This document shows, in pieces, positions 17,781 to 23,399 of a stretch of 35,852 nt of DNA. The notes under the pieces are model-generated. The model was not told where the DNA came from. It saw only the letters and a list, made by a program, of their open reading frames with translations, and made no database searches. Origin of the DNA: an uncultured Porphyromonadaceae bacterium. GTDB lineage: Bacteria; Bacteroidota; Bacteroidia; Bacteroidales; Muribaculaceae. The position numbers were made by a program, and so were the translations under genes. Position 1 is the stretch's first letter. Every line of letters begins with the position of its first letter. The stretch covers positions 1 through 35,852 of the forward strand of contig CAMWRH010000026.1 of assembly GCA_947176605.1 (NCBI GenBank). Direction: 5' to 3'.

Positions 17781-17811
17781 TTTGAGAGTCAGCTGAAATT
17801 TTATACCTTTG
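17781..17811 (+). promoter_or_regulatory. Promoter for the YitT-family gene
   Basis: TTTG at 17781-17784, a 19-base spacer and TACCTTTG at 17804-17811, about 90 bases upstream of the start codon. Confidence 0.75.
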
Positions 17812-17903
17812 TACAGAATTTAACCTTTCTGACATCTGTTGATTCTCGCCCCGCTGATTTTCAGCCGATGCCGCTTACATTTTGATACTATCAATACCTA
17901 TTC

Positions 17904-18866
17904 ATGACAAAAAACATCCACAAAGCCCTGCTCAACAATGCCAAGGATTACATCATGATAATCTTCGGCCTGTTGCTCTATGGCGTAGGTTTCACAGCCT
18001 TCATCCTGCCGCATGAGATTGTGATTGGCGGCCTGTCGGGTGTGGGCACTCTGGTGTATTTCGGCACCCGTGGCTTCGTGCCGGTGGCCGTCACCCAGTA
18101 TGTCTGCAATCTGCTGCTGCTCGGCATGGCATTCAAGCTTGTCGGCAAGACTTTCGTGATGCGCACCATCTTCGGCGCCACCATCATCTCGCTGTTCATC
18201 GGCGTGTTTGAGAATTTCTTTATGAGTCTGGGGCATCCGATTATCGAGGATATCAGCATGAGCGCCATCCTTGGCGGTATCTTCTGCGGTCTGGGTGTGG
18301 GCACGGTGTTTATACACAACGGTTCGTCGGGTGGCACCGATATCATCGCGGCGATGGTGTCGAAGCTGAGCAATGTGTCGATCGGCCGCACGATGATCGT
18401 GACCGATATGCTTATCGTCACCTGCAGCATCTTTCTGCCGTTTGAGGGCGACTGGGGTGCGCGAATCGAGGCCCGTGTGCCGCTGATCGTGTACGGCTGG
18501 ATCGTGACTTTCGTCATCGCCTACATCACCGACATGATCATCAACACCAACCGTCAGGCCACCCAGTTTATCATCTTCTCCCACCGCTGGCAGGAGATCG
18601 CCGACAAGGTGAATGCGGAGGCACGCCGTGGCGTGACGGTGCTTGACGGCATGGGATGGTATTCGAAGAAGGAGGTGAAGATCCTGATGGTATGGTGCCG
18701 CAAGATCGAGGCGGTGACCATCTTCCGCATCGTGAAGCTGATCGATCCGGAGGCTTTCATCACCCAGGCCAATGTCAACGGCGTCTATGGCAAGGGGTTC
18801 GACACGATGAAGGTGAAACTGAAGAAGAAAAAGGCGGATGCCGCCTATCATGAGCATCAGCAGTAG
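17904..18866 (+). CDS. YitT-family membrane protein (DUF161/DUF2179)
   Basis: A 320-residue inner-membrane protein with about six hydrophobic segments in the first 210 residues. These contain the family's small-residue patterns: LPHEIVIGGLSGVGTLVYF near residues 35-53 and FIHNGSSGGTDIIAAMVSK near residues 137-155. A soluble DUF2179 domain (about residues 215-295) follows, with the usual GVTVLDGMGWYSKKEVKILM sequence, and a Lys-rich tail closes the protein. Members have been proposed to be transporters, but no substrate is established. The gene is alone between its own promoter and a strong terminator. Confidence 0.92.
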   Translation: MTKNIHKALLNNAKDYIMIIFGLLLYGVGFTAFILPHEIVIGGLSGVGTLVYFGTRGFVPVAVTQYVCNLLLLGMAFKLVGKTFVMRTIFGATIISLFIGVFENFFMSLGHPIIEDISMSAILGGIFCGLGVGTVFIHNGSSGGTDIIAAMVSKLSNVSIGRTMIVTDMLIVTCSIFLPFEGDWGARIEARVPLIVYGWIVTFVIAYITDMIINTNRQATQFIIFSHRWQEIADKVNAEARRGVTVLDGMGWYSKKEVKILMVWCRKIEAVTIFRIVKLIDPEAFITQANVNGVYGKGFDTMKVKLKKKKADAAYHEHQQ

Positions 18867-18904
18867 GTGATAAAGTAGGCTCTACCCTCTCCCCCCTTAA
18901 GCTA

Positions 18905-18941
18905 AAAAATCCCCATGCGCCCGAGGCGCATGGGGATTTTT
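18905..18941. terminator. Strong bidirectional intrinsic terminator
   Basis: Arms AAAAATCCCCATGCGCC (18905-18921) and GGCGCATGGGGATTTTT (18925-18941) are perfect over 17 bp, with a CGA loop. The A-run/T-run on both flanks lets it end transcripts from the YitT-type gene (+) and the amylase gene (-). Confidence 0.92.
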
Positions 18942-18946
18942 CTTTT

Positions 18947-19030
18947 CGGGATTACCCGGGATTCTCCCGATTTATCAGGATTTACCGGGATAAATCTCGA
19001 TTCTCGGTATTTATCCCGAGAATCGGGATT
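18947..19030. repeat. Phased GGGATT-like repeats with alternative hairpins
   Basis: Six variants of (C)GGGATT recur about every 10-11 bases from 18947 to 18998. Two perfect 10-bp hairpins overlap and exclude one another: CGGGATAAAT/ATTTATCCCG (18986-18995 with 19009-19018) and CGATTCTCGG/CCGAGAATCG (18998-19007 with 19016-19025). The array lies directly after the amylase stop codon, on the transcript's 3' side. Confidence 0.6.
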
Positions 19031-19031
19031 A

Positions 19032-21248
19032 TTATTTCATCATCACTTTGGTGGCTTTGCCACCGGATACGCGGATGTAGATCCGGCCGGTCTCGGGCTC
19101 TGCCACACGCACACCCTGCAGGGTGAAGTAGGCTGCCTCGCTGTCATCATCGGATGTGAGGATCTCTACGCCGGTGGTGTCGGTGATCTGTACGCGGCCG
19201 TTGTTGAAGTCGGCACGCACGTAGTAGCTGCCCGGGGTCACGGTCCATGACTTGCAGGCCGAAGCATCCACGTTGTTGGTGTATTTCTTCATGTCGCCCC
19301 AGTTGTTGAGTGTGAGTGTCACACCCTCTGTGGCGGGTCCGAAGCGGTTGGCGTTCATGTTGACTTCATCCCAGTCGGCACCAAGGCGGTCGGTGAGGTT
19401 GAAGTAGCATACACTCTCACCGGCGGCCGGTGTGAATGTCACTTTCGAAGTGGTGGCGAATACGCCGGTCTCGGCCACGTGCATGGCTGCGCCGTTGGCC
19501 GTATCCCACTGTGCACCGGAGATATTGCCGAGCACGTAGAGGGCCGAAGGCATGTCTACGGGCTGCGGACCGGGGACGGGATCATCATCGTCGTCATCGC
19601 CGCCGCCGTAGCTGATCATCTTGTAGGTGCCGTCGGGATAGTAGGTGGCACCGTTGACGAAGGTGAGGTCGCCGCCGCCGGCCTTGTCGCCGCCGTTGTT
19701 GCTGAAGATGATTTCAGTGGGCACCTTTCCTGCCGGTGCGCTCCAGTAGAGCACTCCGTCTTTCGCGGTCATCTGGTCGCCGGGCCATTCGGAGGCGGCT
19801 ACGCAGTTCTCGGTTGAGTTCCATGCCCATACCATTACCTTGCTCCAGTTGGCGGTGTTGTCGAAGTATACGTAGTATCCGTCGGTAGGTGTGGGTGTCG
19901 GGCCCGGTGTGGGATCCGGAGGTGTGGGGATATCCACCTCGCCGTCGTAGATCACCGCGATGCCGCTGCTCCCTACGTTGCCGGAGATGGTGGTGGCGGT
20001 GACGGTGAATACGCCGCCGCTCACGCGGTCGGTATATGTGCCGGCCGGGCAGTAGCCGCCGCCGTTGGTGATGCTTACGTTGCCGCTCCCTTTCATCACG
20101 ATTACGGCGCCGCCGTTCTCGCGGGTGATGGAGCAGGCGTTGCCGTTGCTCTCAAACCAGTCTTTCTTGCCGGTCATGGCGTTGCGGAATTTGTTGACTT
20201 CCGCCACCGATTTGCTCTGATAGGCTGTGGAGCCTTTGCCTACCTTGATATTGTTGAATCCCACGGCGTTGGGGCGTGCGAGATAGAGTGCCGTGGCACC
20301 GCTGCGGCAGGCGTAGGCCGCATATGCGCGGTCGATCACGCTCTGGTCCACGTTCTGCGACCATTCGTCGTTGGAGTATGTGTCGTGGCTTTCGGCCCAG
20401 TATACGAGTTTAGTGTCGCTCAATCCCTGGTTGACCACCCAGTCGCCGCCGTAGCCGCCGGGGATGCCGCCGTTGTCGCGGGCAGCGTAGTTGCAGTATT
20501 TGTTGTCGGTCACCGACATGTACTGTGCGTATTCCTTGATGATTGACGCATCGGGGCCGGGAGAGTCAAGTATCTCGCCGTAGTGGTACATCCCGGGCAC
20601 TGATGTGACAGTGCTCCAGAAGTCGCACCCTTCGGAGGGGAGGCCGATATGCTTGGCGGCGTCCCAGCGGATACCGCTTACTCCCATTTCCTTGAGTTTC
20701 TCGACATAGGCTTTGCCTCGGGCCTGCACTTCGCTGCTTTCGGAGTTGACGTCGCCGTAGTCGCCGAGCTGACCGTGGGTGATCGAGTAGCGGTCGCCGT
20801 AGTTGATATTGCCATCCCAGCGCACGCGTCCGTTGGAGTCCCACCATGTGTCGTGGTATCCGGCGGTCCGGTCGACGTGGTTGGCCACTACGTCCACGAT
20901 GATCTTGATGCCGTATTTGGCGGCTTCGGCGCAGAGATCCTTGAGATCCTGCTCGGAGCAGTAGGAGCTGCTTTTGAATGCGAGGTCGTAGGGGCGGTAG
21001 AGGTCATGCCATGACGAACCGCTTTTGATGTCGGGGCGCTGCATGGGCGACATCTGCACGGAGCCGAATCCGGCTTCGGCTATTTTCGGCAGTTCTGCCT
21101 TGATTTCCGAGGCTGTCCAGTTGAAGCAGTGCAGGATGTTGCCTTCCTGAATCCCTTCGGGCAAGCCGTAGTCAGCGGCGTGGAGCATCCCTGTGCCGGC
21201 GGCGGCACAAAGGAGCGTCAGCAGGGCTGAGCCAAGAGTCTTGTTCAT
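19032..21248 (-). CDS. Secreted GH13 alpha-amylase with starch-binding modules
   Basis: A 738-residue modular enzyme that hydrolyses alpha-1,4-glucan. A signal peptide (MNKTLGSALLTLLCAAAGTG, cleavage after AHA-like LHA) is followed by the GH13 barrel. The catalytic motifs are all present: DVVANH (119-124), nucleophile Asp196 in GIRWDAAKH, acid/base Glu225 in YHYGE, and Asp289 in ESHD. Residues 365-440 form the domain C beta-sandwich, followed by a Pro/Thr linker. A CBM26-like starch-binding module spans about 456-546. An Asp-rich linker and a further beta domain (about 565-692) resemble SusE/SusF-type modules. The last about 34 residues (AYFTLQGVRV onward) match the short conserved tail of many secreted Bacteroidales proteins, possibly a secretion or anchoring signal. 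No Sus-like transporter is adjacent, so it works outside a classical polysaccharide utilisation locus. Confidence 0.93.
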   Translation of the reverse strand: MNKTLGSALLTLLCAAAGTGMLHAADYGLPEGIQEGNILHCFNWTASEIKAELPKIAEAGFGSVQMSPMQRPDIKSGSSWHDLYRPYDLAFKSSSYCSEQDLKDLCAEAAKYGIKIIVDVVANHVDRTAGYHDTWWDSNGRVRWDGNINYGDRYSITHGQLGDYGDVNSESSEVQARGKAYVEKLKEMGVSGIRWDAAKHIGLPSEGCDFWSTVTSVPGMYHYGEILDSPGPDASIIKEYAQYMSVTDNKYCNYAARDNGGIPGGYGGDWVVNQGLSDTKLVYWAESHDTYSNDEWSQNVDQSVIDRAYAAYACRSGATALYLARPNAVGFNNIKVGKGSTAYQSKSVAEVNKFRNAMTGKKDWFESNGNACSITRENGGAVIVMKGSGNVSITNGGGYCPAGTYTDRVSGGVFTVTATTISGNVGSSGIAVIYDGEVDIPTPPDPTPGPTPTPTDGYYVYFDNTANWSKVMVWAWNSTENCVAASEWPGDQMTAKDGVLYWSAPAGKVPTEIIFSNNGGDKAGGGDLTFVNGATYYPDGTYKMISYGGGDDDDDDPVPGPQPVDMPSALYVLGNISGAQWDTANGAAMHVAETGVFATTSKVTFTPAAGESVCYFNLTDRLGADWDEVNMNANRFGPATEGVTLTLNNWGDMKKYTNNVDASACKSWTVTPGSYYVRADFNNGRVQITDTTGVEILTSDDDSEAAYFTLQGVRVAEPETGRIYIRVSGGKATKVMMK

Positions 21249-21309
21249 GTTATTGATGTTTTAAGGCCGGGAGCAGGTGGCTCCGGCTGATGTAAGAATT
21301 TATATACGG

Positions 21310-21341
21310 TTGCAGGTATTGCGCTGTGGCAATACCTGCAA
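21310..21341 (-). terminator. Hairpin between adk and the amylase gene
   Basis: Perfect 12-bp arms TTGCAGGTATTG (21310-21321) and CAATACCTGCAA (21330-21341) around an 8-base loop. No T-run follows, and no clear promoter for the amylase gene was found between it and 21248. It is either the adk terminator or part of the amylase leader. Confidence 0.5.
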
Positions 21342-21430
21342 GCCTTGTAATCTGCGGATACCGGTGGAATCGCTTACGTATAATCCCGATAAGCCGTATG
21401 TGGAATCTTTACGATAGTGAAGTGGTGTCA

Positions 21431-22030
21431 TTATTTTCGGCTGCGGCGCACTTCGCCTGTAGCCTCTTCGATTCCGGCTGCTATGCAGTCGAAGATTTCC
21501 TCTACCGAGCCCGAACCGTTGATGGGGAGGTAGCTCCCCTCTTTGAGGTAGTATTCCTTGAGGGGATGAGTCTGGTTGTGGTATACGTCGAGTCGGTTCT
21601 TGATGGTGTCGAGGTTGTCGTCGGCGCGGCCGGTCTCTTTGCCACGGTTGAGCATACGCTCTATGAGCTCTTCTTCGGGCACTTCGAGTCCGACTACGGC
21701 GTGCACGCGGCTGCCGCGTGCCTCGAGCATGTCGCGCAGGGCTTCGGCCTGGGGAATTGTGCGGGGGAAACCGTCGAACACCACCCCTTTCGCCTCGCGG
21801 GCCTCGTTGTCGATTACGTGGGCGATGAGGTCTACGATAAGGTCGTCGGGGATAAGATTGCCTTTTGATATGTAGCTTTCAGCAGTCTTGCCGAGTTCGG
21901 TGCCACGGGCTATGTGGTCGCGCAGCACTTCGCCGGTCGAGATATGGTACAGGCCAAACTGGTCGATGATTTTGGCACTCTGGGTGCCTTTGCCGGAGCC
22001 GGGAGCTCCGAACAGTACTATATTGATCAT
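21431..22030 (-). CDS. adk: Adenylate kinase
   Basis: A 199-residue enzyme interconverting ATP + AMP and 2 ADP in the cytoplasm. The P-loop GAPGSGKGT is at residues 8-16. The AMP-binding segment (STGEVLRDHIARGTELG) and the GFPRTIPQAE motif follow. The LID is the short type: NRGKETGRADDN without zinc cysteines. The length is slightly above the usual 189-190 of Bacteroidales because of a C-terminal extension ending in TGEVRRSRK. It lies 139 bases downstream of hpt on the same strand, as is common in this group, and may share its transcript; no separate promoter was recognised. Confidence 0.97.
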   Translation of the reverse strand: MINIVLFGAPGSGKGTQSAKIIDQFGLYHISTGEVLRDHIARGTELGKTAESYISKGNLIPDDLIVDLIAHVIDNEAREAKGVVFDGFPRTIPQAEALRDMLEARGSRVHAVVGLEVPEEELIERMLNRGKETGRADDNLDTIKNRLDVYHNQTHPLKEYYLKEGSYLPINGSGSVEEIFDCIAAGIEEATGEVRRSRK

Positions 22031-22169
22031 CTCTGTGTGTATGTATAGTATGTGTTGTTTTTATACTTTCTGCCGGAATGGAGCGCACACATGCGATGGC
22101 ACCCCGGATCCTGCGCCTTCCGCAAGGTGTGGGGGCCGTCTGCGTGCTCCTTCGTTAAGGGGCCGGATA

Positions 22170-22733
22170 TCAGGCTTCGTCGGTATCGCGGTCTTCTTCG
22201 ATTACGTAGATGTCGTGAAGATTGCGCCCCTTGCCGTCGAGGTCAAGGCCATAGCCGAGTATGAATTTGGGAGGGATGGAGAAGCAGATGTAGTCGGGCT
22301 CGAAACCGGTGCGCGATGACTGCGGCTTGTGCAGCAGGGTGGCAAACCGCACCGAGCGGGGATTGTGGGCCTTGATGTCGTCGATCATCTTTACGGCTGT
22401 AAGGCCGGTATCCACGATGTCTTCAATTATCACCACGTCGCGCCCCTCGAGATCATCGGTAAGCCCTACGAGCTGGCGCACCTTGCCCGTGGTGGATGTA
22501 CCCTCGTAGGAGGCGTAGCGCACGAATGAACATGTGCAGTCGTTGATCCCTGTCTCGCGGATCAGGTCGGCGGCAAATACAAATGCCCCTTTGAGCACAC
22601 ATATGAACACCGGCTGGCTCTCGCCCACATCCCGGCGTATCTCCTCTGCCACACGCTTCACCTGCTCGGCTATGCGCTCGCGCGTAAGGTATGGCACAAA
22701 TGTCAGACCATTGATCTTGATCTTTTTTTCCAT
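22170..22733 (-). CDS. hpt: Hypoxanthine phosphoribosyltransferase
   Basis: A 187-residue purine salvage enzyme that makes IMP or GMP from hypoxanthine or guanine and PRPP. The PRPP-binding loop VVIIEDIVDTGLTA (about 100-113) with the acidic pair Glu104/Asp105 is clear. So are the LKGA loop near residue 48 and the flexible-loop region YASYEGTSTTG (about 73-83). A short charged C-terminal tail (VIEEDRDTDEA) follows. It heads a minus-strand hpt-adk pair. Tandem -7-like elements lie about 145 bases upstream, so its mRNA would have a leader with a small GATGCCG/CGGCATC hairpin. Confidence 0.96.
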   Translation of the reverse strand: MEKKIKINGLTFVPYLTRERIAEQVKRVAEEIRRDVGESQPVFICVLKGAFVFAADLIRETGINDCTCSFVRYASYEGTSTTGKVRQLVGLTDDLEGRDVVIIEDIVDTGLTAVKMIDDIKAHNPRSVRFATLLHKPQSSRTGFEPDYICFSIPPKFILGYGLDLDGKGRNLHDIYVIEEDRDTDEA

Positions 22734-22876
22734 GTCTGTCTATATGGATCGTTTTGGATCGTTATCTTTTGCTCCCTCTCGCTCTGCGCTTTTTCACCCC
22801 TCGGGCAACGGATGCCGCGTCCGGCATCTCGCCGGGGCCCGGGCTTTGCAGGCAAAAGCTTATCGGGTTACATCGG

Positions 22877-22892
22877 CAAAGTTACAAAATTA
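22877..22892 (-). promoter_or_regulatory. Tandem -7 elements upstream of hpt
   Basis: On the minus strand TAATTTTG (22892-22885) and TAACTTTG (22884-22877) sit head to tail, both fitting TAnnTTTG. No good TTG lies 19-21 bases upstream of either, so strength is uncertain. The 666-base gap between hpt and parC holds these elements, the small transcript below, an AT-rich stretch at 23118-23290 with nothing recognisable, and the parC promoter. Confidence 0.5.
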
Positions 22893-23034
22893 TCTTTTAA
22901 TTTCATTTATTTTCACGCAAAATTCCATTTGCCCCACGATTTTCCCACTCCGTAGGGCGCCCGCCCGGATGCGCCGGCATATATATCGCGCTGTAGCGGC
23001 CAATGCATCTATGACCTGACCTTCTCCTTGGGGC

Positions 23035-23117
23035 AAAAAAAAATTGATTGTCATCTCGACAACCAATCTTCTGTTAACCTTAAAATCTAATACCATGAAA
23101 AACTCGATGCAAAGTTA
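23035..23117 (-). ncRNA. Probable short minus-strand RNA or leader
   Basis: A -7 element TAACTTTG (23117-23110) is followed about 45 bases later by an intrinsic terminator. Its stem is ATTGGTTGTC/GACAATCAAT with one G-U pair and a 5-base loop (23067-23043), followed by nine T (plus-strand A-run 23035-23043). The predicted transcript is about 70 bases. A TTG lies only 17 bases upstream of the -7 element, so the promoter is imperfect. A 68-codon frame starting ATGGTATTAG (minus, 23096) runs through the terminator and is probably not a normal gene; it might be a short leader peptide. The terminator cannot belong to parC, which is on the other strand. Confidence 0.5.
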
Positions 23118-23296
23118 CAAATTATTTTTTAAAACAATGCTGTAGAACATAGAAAAATTCTCTCATTTAACACTCATTAACATATAACCCACCTCTCTGT
23201 TTATTTTACCACTATTTTACATCCGTTTACCAACCGCCCGTCTCTCTCCTCTTGATGCGGATTACTGCCGGACGCTGCTCAATTTGGCGCTCCCTC

Positions 23297-23327
23297 TTGA
23301 TTTTTCCCCTTTTTTTTAGTACTTTTG
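23297..23327 (+). promoter_or_regulatory. Promoter for parC
   Basis: TTG at 23297-23299, a 20-base spacer and TACTTTTG at 23320-23327. The start of transcription would be about 23333, at the foot of a hairpin. Confidence 0.75.
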
Positions 23328-23331
23328 CCGT

Positions 23332-23365
23332 AACGGGATGCCGAGACATGATTCGCCATCCCGTT
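23332..23365 (+). other. 5'-terminal hairpin of the parC mRNA
   Basis: AACGGGATG (23332-23340) pairs with CATCCCGTT (23357-23365). After one C-C mismatch, CGA pairs with TCG, enclosing an 8-base loop. It lies at the predicted 5' end of the transcript, where such hairpins can protect mRNA. A T-rich stretch follows only after 11 bases, so it is a poor terminator. Confidence 0.5.
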
Positions 23366-23399
23366 TTCTGACTGACTTTTTTTAACATTCAGCCCTATC

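Noticed and set aside
17898..18857. 319-codon frame exactly opposite the YitT-family gene
   Set aside because: The plus-strand protein has membrane segments and family motifs; the minus-strand one is His/Asp-rich without features.
22890..23096. 68-codon minus-strand frame (MVLDFKVNRR...)
   Set aside because: It runs straight through an intrinsic terminator and its nine-T tract, so it is unlikely to be a normal gene; a short leader peptide remains possible and is noted under the small transcript.
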